NCBI GenBank assembly: GCA_026225945.1
Contig: JAMJFZ010001133.1
Coordinates: 7,212,501 to 7,276,500, forward strand
Reading direction: 5' to 3'
Source: Cricetomys ansorgei
Lineage: Eukaryota; Chordata; Mammalia; Rodentia; Nesomyidae
Length of the DNA: 64,000 nucleotides
The notes beneath the pieces are model-generated. The model worked only from the letters and a program-made list of their open reading frames with translations, did no database searches and had not been told where the DNA came from. Positions 11,900 to 25,849 of the stretch are shown in pieces. The position numbers and the translations under genes are program-made. The stretch's first letter is position 1. Each line of letters opens with the position of its first letter.

Positions 11900-13240
11900 A
11901 CAAGGATGTACTTCAAAACATTATGTAGTGGCAAATTACGTCCTGTTTTAATTTTGTCACTAATCTGCTTTCTCTCAGAATTCTTCCATGAGTATTCTAT
12001 GTAATTTTTCCATCAATATTGGAAATTCATGTGTAGTCATCGGTAAATTTAAATATATTTTTCCAAATATTTATGTAATTCCTTCCATTTTCTGCATGTG
12101 TATAGAATGAGTAGGAATAGACAGAAGCAGGTCCTTCTCTATGTGAATGCTAAGTAGCTGTTAAGAGGGAACAGGAAAACCACTGAGGGAGTGTGGTTCA
12201 AGGGGTTTCAAAATTCATAACTGCTCTTGAAGCATGTGGTGCTGTCATTCAAGAAGATCAGCAGTTATAAACTTAGGTAGAACACAATGTGAAAGTAGCC
12301 ACTAGGAATTCCACAGCAATCTGCAACAATGTCACCTCCTCTCAGTGTATCTACCAAAAGAGTGGGAATTCAAAGCAGCTAAACTCATGAATGCTACTTC
12401 CATGAGAGTAATGGATAAAATTTTAAGGTAAAATTTAAAACTATATACTGCTGTTTAGTCAATAGAATGTGAGACACTGTGATGAGTAACTTTAGAAACA
12501 TCATTAATGCGTGAGAACATAATTGGTGGATTTTAAAAACTATTTACAATAGGAGAAAATGCTCAAACTTTGCTGAAGATACCACAAAGTGACGAAAAAT
12601 AACGTGTCTTGCTTTTCAATGTTTTTGTAACAGAACATGAGCTTTCAAAGTGATATATGTTACAAAATTACATCCACATTAACTTTCCTTTATTTCTCCA
12701 TGTGCCAAAGGAAATAAGATGATTAGTTGACTTTATACCTTGTATCTTTACTTCAGATTTCGCAGTTAATTATAGAAAATTTTGAGACTTGAGAAATGAA
12801 GACATTTGATGAGGAATGTTTCATAGTAAATATTGCTTCTAATGCTCCAGGGTTTATTTTTCTAATATTCCTATTAAAAGACCAAAAGGTATTTGCAATG
12901 CTTTGAGGACAAACACAGGATTTCGATTCAATGCTCTTTTTAGTGATTAATTTGGAAACATACACATGGTATTTGTTTTTTAAATATTGCGTACTTAATG
13001 TTCTGAATGTGTCATTGGAGTTTAACCTGACAACAAATCAAAGAGCTGTGGGTTCTCCTGCACTACCCTTACCAACCACCAGAAAGTGTGTTCTTCATGC
13101 TCCAAATTCCTTTTTTACTGGATAATTTATGGATCTTAGAAGAGGAGTATCAGCACAACTGTTATAATTTCATTTTAACTGTAAACAAACATATATAGAA
13201 ACACAGTTGTATTTGTTTTATGTAAGTTTAGGTAAATAAA
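11900..13240. other. Unassigned AT-rich DNA
   Basis: No recognisable repeat or exon was found. Short ORFs at 12753-12965 (minus) and 12931-13125 (plus) have no family features and no supporting splice or promoter signals. Confidence 0.5.
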
Positions 13241-13499
13241 AACATAATTCTCTATGTTTTTCTTAATCTTAGTGTTATTTTTCCTTTGTTCCTCTCTCTC
13301 CTTCTGAGTTGGATTTCCACTTTACTCAATTAAAACTCCTCCAAATTTTCATTTTTCCCTTTATATCACTTGTATCCTGCTGTTTCCCAGTCTGTGGCCC
13401 TCCAACCCCTTCTATGATACCTTGTTACTTTCCTGATTTCTGCGGTCATTCTAGGATACAGTCCTGTCAAATACTGAGCTAGATATCGTGGATGATGGA

Positions 13500-13860
13500 A
13501 AACATGTAGTGTTAGTCTTTCTGGGACTGGGTTATCTCACCCAACATAATATTCTCTAGTTCCAACCACTTTCCTGCAAATTTCATTATTCTTTACAGTT
13601 GAATAATATGCCATAGTGTGTATAATCCACATACTATTTGTCCTTCCTTCAGCAAAGTTCATTTAGGTTCTTTTTACTTCCTAGATCTTGCGAACAGAGC
13701 AGCAATGAACACGGCTAAGTGAATAAGTTTGAAATAGGATGTTGACTACTCTGAGAATATGCCAAGGATAGTATAGGTGAGTCCTTTGGTCAATTTAACT
13801 TTAGGATTTTGAGGGATGTCTATACTGATCCTACAATAGCTGAAGAAATCAGATCTAGAG
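13500..13860 (-). mobile_element. L1 ORF2 3'-terminal fragment, antisense
   Basis: The block 'gggactgggttatctcaccc' (13523-13542), followed by 'ctagttccaaccactttcct', 'ttgaataatatgccatagtg' and 'gagcagcaatgaacacggct', is the complement of the conserved C-terminal part of mammalian L1 ORF2 ('...actactcagctatt...gagtgaggta...'). Diverged downstream sequence continues the match to about 13860. The stretch 13270-13500 may be its 3' UTR but is too diverged to call. Confidence 0.75.
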
Positions 13861-14194
13861 ACTATTTCTTCAAATGGGGTGTTGGAATTTTTTCAAGATT
13901 TAGATCATCTGTCAGTAGTATCATAAGTATTTGAATGTGAAAAAGTGTAGACTTTTATAAAAAAAATTGCATGATGTTTTCTGTGAAATTTTGTGATTTA
14001 GTCACAAAGCTATATTGTCTCTATCATGATAATGACAACAATTTTATTCATACTCACTATTGAGATGAAAGAGATTCAAGTCAGTGTGGTTAGGTTCCTC
14101 AGTGGAAAGCACACATGCCATCTGAAATCCTGCATTTGATTTTAGAATCTGTGTGACAGGAGAGGATAACTTGTAGCAGTTCTCTGTTGTAGCG

Positions 14195-14510
14195 GTTCAG
14201 CCAAGAAGACAAGGAGGCGTTTTCATAGGTGGAAGTCCTGCCATACCTCAGCAGAGGGAATCACCATCCTGGCCAGCACCATACTCAGTTGACAGTGGAA
14301 TCCTGAATGTCTCAGCTCAGGTTTTTTGTTTTTTTTTAATTGATGTAGAACTCCTCAGATGAATTTCATGAGCAATCAAATGTCTACCACAGAAATTCAC
14401 CTGCAGACAATACAAAAAGTCAGGGCCTATGCTTTCCTTTTTTCCAACAATACACAAAAACAATTATTTTCAACACAACTAAAAATAAAATGCCATAACA
14501 AGAACTAACT
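14195..14510. repeat. LTR-like dispersed repeat B, copy 1
   Basis: Landmarks 'cctcagcagagggaatcacc' (14245-14264), 'gacagtggaatcctgaatgt', 'tcatgagcaatcaaatgtct' and 'acaactaaaaataaaatgcc' recur in order at 51395-51665 and 52080-52345. The layout suggests an endogenous retroviral LTR (an RMER19-like family is my best guess, with low certainty). A poly-T interruption lies at about 14321-14338. True orientation is unknown. Confidence 0.6.
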
Positions 14511-14559
14511 AAATTTTATTTGTTCTCTGACCCTTAATACACTTGTCCTGAAATGCCAG

Positions 14560-14562
<3 letters not shown>

Positions 14563-14625
<63 letters not shown>
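14563..14625. repeat. (AC)n microsatellite, about 31 units
   Basis: This is an uninterrupted AC dinucleotide run of about 62 bases. Length and purity suggest it is polymorphic. The ORF starting at 14553 reads through it as alternating His and Thr and is an artefact. Confidence 0.97.
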
Positions 14626-14628
<3 letters not shown>

Positions 14629-15160
14629 TTAATAAAAATGAATCAGCCCCTCTAAAAGTAATCAAGAGTCAAGATCAAACATTTTTAATTTGCTCTCTGA
14701 AGAAAAAAAAAGTTATATATTTTGTTTTCATTTTCCACTTTATTTATAACTTATTTGATACAAGTATAATAATAAACTTTCAGTCAAATACTATGCACAG
14801 AGTTATTATATACATGTCTAGAGATTCCAGAAATTAGAAGAAGCATTAACTTAATTCACAGATTCTAGCACAGAGGAACTAAGCAATTTCTACACAAGTA
14901 AATTGGAGAGGCAGAAAAATTGCATGACTTATTCAGGTTCAATGAATTTTTCTGTCATTTCTTTAGATGTGACAAAACCTTCTAGAAGACTAAAATTAGA
15001 CACTCTCCAATTTTGTCAACAATACCAATATCTAAATCAAATAAGTTCAGTTTGTTAACAGAAATCGTTAATTTAATATGGAACTGTCAAATAAAATTGA
15101 CTTACAATTTTAAAGCATATTTGCTAAGTATACAACACTTTCAGTGAAATAGGTAATTGT

Positions 15161-15313
15161 GCTGGGTGGCGGTATCACATGCCTTTAATCCCAGCATCCC
15201 TAAGGTAGAGGTAGGCAGATCTCTGTGAGTTTGAGGACAGCATTTTCTACAGAGTGAGTTCCAGGACAGCCAGAGTTACCACAGAGAAACCCTGTCTCAA
15301 ACAAACAAAAAAA
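15161..15313 (+). mobile_element. B1 SINE with intact 15-bp target-site duplication
   Basis: The element starts 'gctgggtggcggtatcacat' and runs through 'gcctttaatcccagcatcc', 'gaggtaggcagatctctgtg', 'gagtgagttccaggacagcc' and 'agagaaaccctgtctcaaac' to an A-rich (CAAA)n tail. The RNA polymerase III A and B box positions are recognisable. It is flanked by a perfect direct repeat, gaaataggtaattgt, at 15146-15160 and 15314-15328. It is the best preserved B1 here and so probably the youngest. Confidence 0.95.
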
Positions 15314-15429
15314 GAAATAGGTAATTGTAAGACAAGAGCCTGTGAAGATTGTCAGGAAGTTATGGATCTATTTCTTTTTATAGGTACGTAAATCTATATT
15401 CTCCAAAATAATATTTTCAATAATTTATT

Positions 15430-15690
15430 ATTCTTTATTATTTATTCTATTTTTCCAGAGTTTTTAATTGCAATAAAATTGCATATCTTTCCACCTTCCT
15501 TTCCCTACATCCAGCACCTTCTGGGTTCTTTCCCTTAATATTCCCCGAAACCCACTTCTCAAGTTGATAGCCTATTTTTCATTGATTATTATTATTATAT
15601 ATACATATACACATAAATATGCACATACATGCATATGTCCATAAAATATACATATATACATATACATTTACACATACACATACACTTATA
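15430..15690 (-). mobile_element. L1 (Lx-like) 3' UTR end fragment, antisense
   Basis: The plus strand shows 'ttttaattgcaataaaattg', 'tctttccaccttcctttccc', 'aagttgatagcctatttttc' and 'attgattattattattat', then a TA/CA-rich tract. This is the order seen in antisense Lx-type L1 3' ends, and it parallels 59395-59640. It is 5' truncated within the simple-sequence region. Confidence 0.6.
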
Positions 15691-15699
15691 CATTTAAAT

Positions 15700-18600
15700 A
15701 GTGCAAATCATTGAGTCTATTTCTGTTGATTGTGTGCATATGGATTCAAAACTACCACTAACTTAGACAACCTTTAAGATGCTCATCCCTGGAAAAGGTT
15801 AAAACATAAAATGTCCCACATAAACATGTGGAACAGTGGGTGTACAGTGAGCATATATGTAGACATAGAAATAGTTATGTATAATTGGCTTTGTAATTTC
15901 CCTCTAAATGTTAGTAATATTTATCAATATTTAGCAATAGTTAGCAATTTAATATTTAACAATTCACTATACATAATTAATACAACATAAACCAACTGCT
16001 AGCATTCTAAAGCTATCTACGTTTTCCTGCACCCCAGCTGTCAGGAGAGAAAAGATACACTCTCTGTTTTCTTTCTGTCAGCTTTCTACAAATGCTAATG
16101 ACTTTCTTTTCCTTACATTCATTCACAATAGTGACTCACAAGCGTTGTCCATTATAAACAAAATTCCTGAAGTCATAAATCCATCATTTTCTTTCTAATG
16201 GACGTCTACAAAGATAAAATCATACTTATAAAGGTCCAGTATTTGGGATCTTAAGTCATAGTTGCTTTGTAAAAGAGATAGCGTGACATTTTCCACAAAT
16301 CTGAAAGATAATAGTGATCTCACAATTAGTGATGGCAAATGTAGACACTTGTTGTGAAATTTACCCTTCATCAGAAGGGTTTATTTATATATAGCCCTTT
16401 CATCAGAAATTTAAGTATAAAATCTTGAATGAATAAAATGTGATCTCATGGTAAATGTTCCAAAAACAAAGAAATAGAAAATAATCTTATTAAACACAGA
16501 GCATATGCATGTATTACAGAAGAAAAAAAAATGAAATGAAAAATCAAACAAACTGAAGAGGATAAATGCTTGGCAAGAGAAATGGCAAAGCAAATTCTCC
16601 TTTCCAAAGTCATTGTTTGCTTCCACATTGTCCTTTAGAACAGCTCTTCACAGCTCTCTCCATGTTTGAAGATTTAATCTACTTCTAAATCTAATGCTTC
16701 TACATAAAAGAACATCAAGCCTTTCTAGTTGTCTATAGAAATTGAGGAGCAAATCCTTCTTTTTGCATCCTGACTTTAATCATAGATATTTTCTCCTGGG
16801 ATAGTTGCTTCTTATACATTTTTAAAGATCAAGATAAACCATTTGGCTCAGTGTACTAAGGGTACAGGATCTGTTCCAGACAAAAGCCTTCAGACTATTT
16901 TGTTAGTTGTAAGAAAAGTGCAGGGCTACTGATGAACTGTAGTGAATGCGTAAATAATAATTTGGGTTAAAAATCAAATATTGTGTTCCTGTATATTTTT
17001 AATCTGTACTTCTCTATCTGTGTGTGAACATCTTTTTATACATTTACTTTAGTGAATTCTATTTTTCATTTGATGTCAATAAGATAAATGTACTCACAAT
17101 GTGAAATTTAGATATGAAAGTACAAGTACAAATACATCATAAATAAATAAAGAAATCACAATCAACCAACTGTAAATATTCAGAAATTATATATGATATT
17201 ATACATTGATTATAACATTCATTCATTAGCATAATAAAATATTTTAATATTGTACTTTGGCTATTTTGTGTGTATTATCTTATCCCTCATTTCATTGTCT
17301 TTCCTCAGCATATTGGAATGTTAATACATTCCAATGTATTCCACTGTACTTTGATTATTTGATAAGAATCATTCTTGCCCTAGATTCATGTAATTGTGCT
17401 TGTGACTCTGTTATGTGTTATTAATGTTACTTTTATAAACATCCCTGAAAAATCTTCACATCATCTAATGAAAAATAAATTGTTTCTTAATAACTTTCTT
17501 CTCTATTACCAAATAAGATAATGAAACTAGTAAGTAACACAGTTTATTTATAACAGAGTTTTCAAGGCCTATGAAGCTTTTGGAACCATTGCTACCAAAG
17601 GAAATCTGTAAATATAGATGGTCTTGTGATCCTGTGCTTAGAAGACACTAAAGATATGACCTGAAAACTAGACTGGATATACACTTCTAGCACAATGGAA
17701 ATCTATATATACAATCTTAAAAAGTCAATAATTTCTATGTAGCAAAATGAACACACTGTTAAAAACTCAGGAAAATATTTCTATTCATGATAGTATAAAA
17801 ATAACAACTGCTAATAAATCTATAAAAATAATTTAAAAAAACCAAATACTGAAAACTTTAGAATAGTGAAGGAAGAAATTGAATGAAGTACTAGAAGATG
17901 CTAAGACTTCCCACATTCATAAGCAGCCTAGAGTTGTATCAACTGTTGGACTAAAAACTATGGATAATTTATATTCACAACACAGATGAATTCATGACAT
18001 TTGCGAGAAAGTGGATTATAACCAGAGATTACTATGTTAATCAATATAAGCTAGACTCAAAAGATAAAGTAACACATGCTATCCTTCATATATGGAATCT
18101 AGATTTAAATAAAATACATTTATAATGTGAGTATTCAAAGAAGACCATGAAGAAAGGATGAATATGTGGGGAAGATAAAGATGTAGTTCAAAAAAGAATA
18201 GTTGAGAATAAATAGGGAAGTGAAAAGACCAAAGATTTAAATAAAGTACATAAATAAATGCATGAACATGGCATAATTGAATACATCAATTTTATGCTAA
18301 CTCAAAAATAAAAAAATACATTTTCTGTTTAATATACTAAAAATTTGAACTGCACATAATCCAACTATTCCATTCCTAGTTGTATATCTGAAAGAATCTA
18401 AGACAGTAGATTACATACTTTTCACTGTAGTCTAGGTGTGTAGTAAACCCAGAATGAAAATATATAACCTAGGAGAAATATAATACAGAAAATAAGAACA
18501 GAGAGTTATTGAAATGAGGCTATATATTTTAGGGGAGGTAAAGAAATAGAGAATAAATGTAATCAAACTACATATCTTATTTGAACAAAAATGACATTAT

Positions 18601-20570
18601 GAAATCCATGGTGGGTACAATCAGTATGTACTAATAAATTCTTTTACAGTGTTTGCAAATCATATTTCCAGAATTATGGCAAGTTGTCTACCACCCCAAC
18701 TTCCAGCTAAGCATTTGGGTTCTAAAACAGACCTGCTCCTGAGTAAAGGATCCACAGGTAGATAAAAGAATTCAAAAGATAAATGTTCAAAGAGAAAAAC
18801 ACAGTCACTAGGGCATAGCATGTGCAGATGGAGATGTTGTTAACATTTTTCCCATACTAAAGTAACCAGATTGTTCCATGTCTCCTATATGAACAAAATA
18901 TTGCTCAGAGTATGTACAAACATGTGCCTGAAAGATGCTTGCTAGAAATTTTCCTAAGGTGATTCCTTGAATTTGTACAACTTAAATATACATGAGTATT
19001 GAGGAAATGTAGAATGCCCAATAGGATGCAAGAGAAGCAAATATTGTAACTGTTATAATTTCCATGTTAAAATACATTTTAACTTTTTCAATACTTAATA
19101 CATAAACTGTATCTGATGTCTCCAGAAGTCTGGGCAGTGAATCATTCCTAAAGAACAGATCTTACAGAGAGATACCTGAGTGAAAGTACTTCACCATTGG
19201 TTTATAGCACTGGTGATGTCTTCAATTTTAATCTGCATTATAATGTATCTTTTAAGTTAACTTCAGCCATCTCCACAAAATTCAAGAGTGATATTAAACC
19301 TTATATATAACTTTGCCGTGAAGTGCCAACGATACATAACTTAGAACAAACAACAAAAGTACTGACATTTCTACACTTAGTTGATGACCATGTAGTTGCT
19401 ATCTACACAAGGTTAACCACAATGATGTTTCAACTTATATCCACTATTACCAATGAAAGTCCATTTTACACTAAGGAATCTATCCCATCACACCATAATT
19501 TAAAACAAATATTTGACTGTTTTTTTTTAAATTTTATATCAGTTTTGAAAATTAGTATTTGTATTCATATTATCCATGGCATGTCTAAAAGTAAAATAAT
19601 TTTAAGCAATTTGGCATGGTGTGTTCGGTTTTTTATGATAAAAAAATATTCAAAGAAGTTTGAAGACACTTGCATTAGAGGCCTCAGTGGTCTGGCACAG
19701 ATAATCAGGGGCCTTTTGATAAAAGGAACTGACAAATGGCTGAGAGGTAGAGGCGCTGCCTGGAAGCAGAATTTGAGTCTGTTTACAGGAATGCACAGAT
19801 GCAAAAGTAAGAAAATGAATATATTTCATTTCTTTTGTGGGTGTTTATGAGGGATGAAGATGACTCTGACAGGAATAAAACAGAAGTTGTTCCTGGCAGA
19901 AGGAAGACAGTCCAGATTCAGTGATGTATGTTATTTATTAATCAATGCTTGTAGCACACAAACCAAGAGGCCTATTAAATTAACAAGCCGCTATTAGACC
20001 ATTTACTCCAGTGTCTGCCATTTTCTAATTACTAGATAAATTGTCTTATGAAAGATCGGTGATGGTAATATCTTAATTGTACCTTTCTTATGATTTCTAG
20101 AATGCAGTAATTTGATTTAATATAGCACTGGTTGCTTAGAGAATATTTATGTGAACAAAGTACGAAGTACTTTAGGCTGTCAATTAGAAACTGGTAAGAA
20201 CAAGTATGTCTGGAAGGAATAATTCCAATGAGGTCAGTATGTTTCTCCTAAATATGAGGATAAAGGCATGCAAGCAGTCAGTACTGTGCATTTCTGTGTC
20301 TACATCTGTGTGTATGCCATTTCATGTTATTCATATCTGCATCTCTGTCATCTCTACATTTGTCGTTATGTCTCTCTTGCTGTGTCTATAAAACAAGAGG
20401 AAAAATTAACTCTCCTTGTTATTAAATACTCAGGCTTTTTTTTTCAGGGCTTTAGGGCTGTCAAAATTAAGAGTTTCTCACAAGTACCTAAGTTCCAGGT
20501 CAATCATTCTTTTCACTGGATGAAATGTGTACATTTTTATAAGGTTATATTAATTCTTAAGATATAATAT
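15700..20570. other. Long AT-rich unique-looking stretch
   Basis: I found no confident gene or repeat in about 4.9 kb. The 175-codon ORF at 19323-19850 is the longest uninterrupted frame in the window. It has no recognisable domain, mixed composition, and no support from splice or promoter signals. Other ORFs are short. An old, unrecognised repeat cannot be excluded. Confidence 0.5.
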
Positions 20571-20574
20571 GTGG

Positions 20575-21035
20575 TATCTGGTAACATTTTAAAAATAATC
20601 ATCATGCATCATTTTCATCAGTCTCTCCCCTCCTCGGCTCTCTTTACCTCCCCACCCACCCAACTCTATATTCTTTTTCTCCCCATCTTGCTTGTAAACA
20701 ATATAAAAATAAACTAGAACAAGTAATTAATATAAACATTAGGACCAGAAAATAATTTTAATGAAACACAATACATGAAAAAATAAAGCCCACTCAAAAT
20801 AAAAGTACTACATTTTCTGTAAGCTAATTACTGCTGGTCATGAGACCTGACATAGAGTGTGGTTGATATGTCCACTGACTTTCCACCGAAGAAAACTGAT
20901 TTTTGCTTTCCGAGTAGGCATCAATTACTAACAGCTTTCTAGTTAGAGGTGGGGAATTGTTTTCACTTCCTCTGCTCACTGCTGGGATTATGGCTGATTT
21001 GAACCCTTGCAACAGTTTGACCCTGGTTACTCTGA
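20575..21035 (-). mobile_element. L1 3' UTR fragment, antisense
   Basis: Landmarks on the plus strand are 'cccacccacccaactctata' (20652-), 'ctgctggtcatgagacctga' (20833-), 'gagtgtggttgatatgtcca', 'gaagaaaactgatttttgct', 'aggcatcaattactaacagc' and 'gctgggattatggctgattt'. They follow the antisense 3' UTR of rodent L1, which has parallel copies at 35.4-36.4 and 53.8-54.3 kb. It is truncated on its 5' side. Confidence 0.75.
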
Positions 21036-21039
21036 AGCC

Positions 21040-23540
21040 ATTATTTTTGACATTTCCCTTGGAAAACTTTTCTTGAGATATTACAAATCAGACATATTAA
21101 TATATTAGTCTAATAGGATTTTTGTTAAGATCTCATAAGATGATAAAAAAATCATGATAACATAAACTATGCCAGCTGTGTTTCCTATTTTCATGTCTTT
21201 TAAATTTTCTCTAGTATATTATATATGACTGAAATAATTTTAATTATCAAGGAATGACAACTTTATTTGTTTTACACTTTAAAATTCAATATTTTACTGT
21301 CTAAGATATTAATTGGCTTTAGAGTTCCATGTGTGAGTTCATATTTTCAGGACACTTTTAGTATAGCAAAATTAAAATAATAAAATTCAAATACAATTTA
21401 ATAAACTTGCATAGAAATTTTCTATGCAAGGAAATCTATTTTCAAAGGAAATCTATTCAAAATAGGCTTCTTCTTTTAATATATCCATAATGCTGATACA
21501 AAATTTTTATTCTATATCTAAATACATTATTATAAAGTTAAAACTTAAACTGGCTTTAAGGCAAGGTTAATTTTTAATAGCATCCTATAAAAATTGTTAC
21601 TGAACATTAAGAGGCTAAGACATGTTTAGCTTAAATAATAACATGCCACAGTGTGGGGCTGAATGAAGCAGTAAGAAAAGGAATAGTATATGAGATAATT
21701 ATACTTTCTGTGCTAAAACCTACAATTTCTTGTAAGTGGCTTCCTCCTTGTTTTTGACTTTCAGGGTATATTGTGTTTCCTGCTGAACATTCTCTTAATT
21801 CTAACACTACAGTGATCTAAATACATGCTTGTTAATTCTAGCCGGACTAATGTAAATATCTGAGTTTATCAACTCTAAACTTCTAAAATTTATTCTAAAT
21901 AACTTATCATAGACTCCAGTTGTTCTGCAAAGATAATACTGTGTGTGTGTGTGCTTTGTTTATTTTCTTCAATTGACATTGATTAGAAAATATAACACAC
22001 TCTTAAACACAGATGAAAAAACCCATATACAATCTGTAAGATATGGTTTTGTTTTTAATTACATGAAGGATTCACTCGCTCTAGGGACCATTAGCATTGA
22101 GTATTATCCATTAAAGCATTCTAATCAAAACTTTTGTCTGTTTAATTTGATCTCATGTCAGCACTAAGTATGCATGATTCTTAGGGAATTCTGATGACCT
22201 GTAGATGCTTTACAATGAGTATAGATTTGATGATTATCTCAGGTTTTCCTAGGAGTTCAGTTGTTAGCTGTATTTAGAGTCTTTAATTTTCTTTCTCTTA
22301 GAAAATACTGAGTTTTCATTTTTCTTGTGACTGTTCTCATCAATTCTTGTTTCATATTTGCCAATCTATGCTGTTTACATATTACAAACAGGTTGTTTCA
22401 CTCCCAGAAAACACTTATTAATAAAATCTATTCACTTTCGTGTAAGTAAGACTATAATTTCAGCTATTTTCTCACATTTTGGAAATTCTCATTAAATCAT
22501 AGATAAAGTTGCTTCATTTTTTGAGATCAGATCATAAATTATTTAAGGGATTTAAAAAGTTGTATCTATATCAAATTGCACACTAGTTGTGATACTTTTT
22601 GTGATTTTCTGTGGCAAATATAATTTGTTTAAAATTAATTTTACTTTTACTATTTTTCCAACTTCTTCAAACACAGGAACTGATTTCCTTTCTTTATAGA
22701 CTTTAAGCAGTGATAAAACAAATATTAAAAGTTTAATTGAAATAATTTCATATGGAGTCTCATGTAAGAAAATTAAACACAGGAAAGGGAATAAATACTC
22801 TGTTATGGGGATACTATTTAGGACAAGTAGATAAAAATCAGACTATAGAAGTAGCATGCATTTCATGATTTCCAGGAAAGACATATATGAGAAACGATTG
22901 TAGAGTTGAAAATGGTCTCCTATGTAAAGCCACATAATCAGGCTTCTCCTATAAAACATGAAAAATATAACATGTTAGGCAGAATTTCGGTCATTAAAAA
23001 TCATAGAAAGCCAAAAATAGGGCAGAGAGTTATGCTTAAACAATTAAAAAGCTTTAATATCAATAGTCTGTAAACAGTCAACATTGAGTACCGCAAAGTA
23101 CTTTTAAATAGAACATAAAACTCCTGTCATAGGTGTCACAATCCACTGTCTGCCAAAGTAAAGAAACCAAATGCCCCTTTCATGCACTGCTTAAACCACA
23201 GACTTTTATTTTCTCACAGTTTTGGAGGCTAAAGTTCAAGAAGAGGTGCCTTTGTTGTTGATTTCTGATGAGTCTCTTCCCTTAGATTGCAAATAGCATC
23301 CATCTTTCTGTTTCCCAGGTTTCCTCTTTGTCATGGAGACAGGCAGAATGCAGTACCACCTACACCTTTGTAAGACAAGGTCAGTTGGAAAGTTCCCACT
23401 CTTTATGGCCTCATTGAACTTAATTACTTCCTTAGGAGCCCTATTCCAAACACAGAAGTTAGAATCTCAAAATGTGTGTTGGTGGGAAGAGTTCCACACC
23501 TGAGTCCACAGCACATGCAGACAGTAATATTTCTGTGCTT
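21040..23540. other. AT-rich stretch without recognised features
   Basis: Nothing beyond AT-rich sequence is recognisable. The ORF at 21943-22167 begins in a (TG)n-like tract and has no features that suggest coding. Confidence 0.5.
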
Positions 23541-23544
23541 TGCT

Positions 23545-23757
23545 CTAAATTTTTATTTTTATTTTTATTTATATGTACACGAGTGTATCTATGTGGATAT
23601 GGAATACGTAGGTAGATGTCTGCCAAGATTTGAAGATGTTGGATGTCTTAGTTTTCGAGTGGCAGGAGGATATAAGTCAGCCAAATTGTTTTCTGGGAAC
23701 AAGCAGCAAGTGCTCTTTGTTGATGAGCCATCTTCCCAGACCCACTCTATTTTCTTT
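23545..23757 (-). mobile_element. B3/B2-type SINE, antisense
   Basis: The right edge reads 'agcagcaagtgctctttgtt' followed by 'gatgagccatcttcccagac' (23701-23741), the complement of the tRNA-like 5' end of rodent B2/B3 SINEs. The body contains 'ggcaggaggatataagtcag' and a (TTTA)n-like A-tail complement at 23548-23575. The ORF at 23476-23826 is a read-through of this element. Confidence 0.75.
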
Positions 23758-24622
23758 TGTCGGAAACAAACATTTATAAATATGTTTATTTATTATCATT
23801 GTAAAACTGCAAGCCTGATTTGGTAGATATCTACATAAACCATAAAAGAATAGTAATATTAAACATAGCAAGTGAGTGAATGGGTGTACTTTCTGAAGAA
23901 TACTGCCAGTCAATTATGCCTGATGATTGCCAGAGGCAAAGTCCAGTGTTCACATTGTAATAGTACTCAAGAGACATCATGGAACACTTTAAAATTGCAT
24001 GCACGACTGCTGCTCCTCTGGAGTGCTCATGACATAGTTTATACTGGCAGGCAATATGCTGCTTTTAGGCTACAGCTATGTCTTGCAGTCCACAGGGTAT
24101 CTTTTATATTATTGTTTCTCAAAGAATCTTTTATTGTTCCTGGATTATGGCTTTAGAAATGTCTCAGTGTGACCTATTTTTGTAGTTGACATGACTTATT
24201 CTTGCTTCTTTGGTATACATACCTAATTTTAGTACAGTATTCAGAAAATTCTTCAGTATAAGTCTACACTGGTATTGGTATTTACAGCATGAATTATAAT
24301 CCAATAAATTGTTGAGATCAAAGAAATAGTGTAGAAGTAAATTTGTACATGAATCTTGCAGATTTTTTTGTTGTTTTTAGAAGCTATGCTTCCTTGACTC
24401 CTTTACTTTTCTTCAGGTTTCATTTACAATTGTGGTTTTCAGTTTAGACTGCTAAAAGCGAGCATGTGACTGAGCCACCAAGAATAAGATTATACTGACT
24501 GCCTGTTCTTGTTCATGTACATGTTCATGGATAGACACTACTGACTTCATATCCTTAGAAAACATAAAACAGAATCAGAGAATAAGCATGATGTTGAGAA
24601 TATTCCTAAGAGTTATGGCAAA

Positions 24623-24624
<2 letters not shown>

Positions 24625-24655
<31 letters not shown>
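24625..24655. repeat. Poly(A) run, 31 bases
   Basis: This is an uninterrupted run of 31 A. It may be the tail of a retrotransposed copy, but no identifiable SINE, L1 or processed transcript precedes it on the left. Mononucleotide expansion from an older tail is possible. Confidence 0.95.
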
Positions 24656-24658
<3 letters not shown>

Positions 24659-25849
24659 CTCTGAAAGATTGAGAGAGGGAAATATGCAAGGGAAATAGAA
24701 ATATGCAAGGGGAAATAGAAATACAGAGAAAAAGTGTACCACACTCCACATGGCTATTTTGATGGCAGATAGGTAAAGGAAATACTGTAATGGTGAAGTT
24801 GCAGACACTGTTGCCTGTCCAAGTTTCCAGTTTAAATTAGCTCTTATCACAAACAGTAAGATGAGTTAAAAAAATGCAATCATCTGGTAAGAGAAGTGCA
24901 GTGACATCAATACAAGTTGAATGCAAGTTGAATGCAAAACTCTGTCCTGTTTATCAATAGCTGTTTTTCTCTATATAATCTCAACTGGTTTCTTCCTTGA
25001 TTTTTTAATGTTGCTCTGTGTATTCTTATAGTAACTGTAGTAATTACTGTAGCATTTTCCATACATAGGAGAACTAATATCTCAAAAGATTTTAAATACT
25101 AATTAGCTATTGAGTTTTTAAACATAAATTATGTTATTCTGTATACCATATTTTATTTAAAACAACTTTTGTTACCTAGTCGTTGCATTAAAAACCAATT
25201 ATTATAGATTATTTCACAAATAATATAACATAAATTTATACATGAGTAATTTTATCCTTGGCTTGAAATTTTAATGAATTTTAATATTTTAACATTTAAA
25301 AAGAAGTCTGTGACTAAATAATTTTCACAGCAATTAATCCTTAATCTGCTAATTGACACTTGGTAAGTGTGTTAATTGATATAAATAGCATGGTAGCTTA
25401 GATGCTAAATGTCAAATATGTGTTCCTTACAATCAAAATTTATTGATACTAAATTAATTACACATAAAGTCACTGTCATGTAGTGTTAATTATATTAGAT
25501 TCTTGTCTCAAATCATTTACATTGAACATTTTCAGTAAATTGTTAGGCAATGAAATAAATTTACAAGTTATTGAGTTTTGAACTCTAGTCTTCCCTGTAC
25601 AATAAGGTAATGATGTACTTTTCTTTATCTGACACAAGTTTGATATTTATATTCTATCTTTCATAATTCTAAAATTATAATATATATGCATATATGTGTG
25701 TTTATGCAATGAAAATCAGCATTAATAGTAAAAGTGTAAAAACAAAGAATTATAAGATACTTTCCAAAATTCTAACATTCCTCTCCTTTATAAATGCATT
25801 AATAGTAATTCATTAATCAACTATGATTTTAGTTTTATGTCAGGTATGT

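Noticed and set aside
14553..14837. ORF with long alternating His-Thr stretch
   Set aside because: It is a translation of the (AC)n microsatellite at 14563-14625.
19323..19850. 175-codon ORF, the longest open frame in the window
   Set aside because: It has no recognisable domain, no Kozak, promoter or splice support, and lies in AT-rich non-coding DNA. One open frame of this length in 64 kb, six-frame, is compatible with chance.
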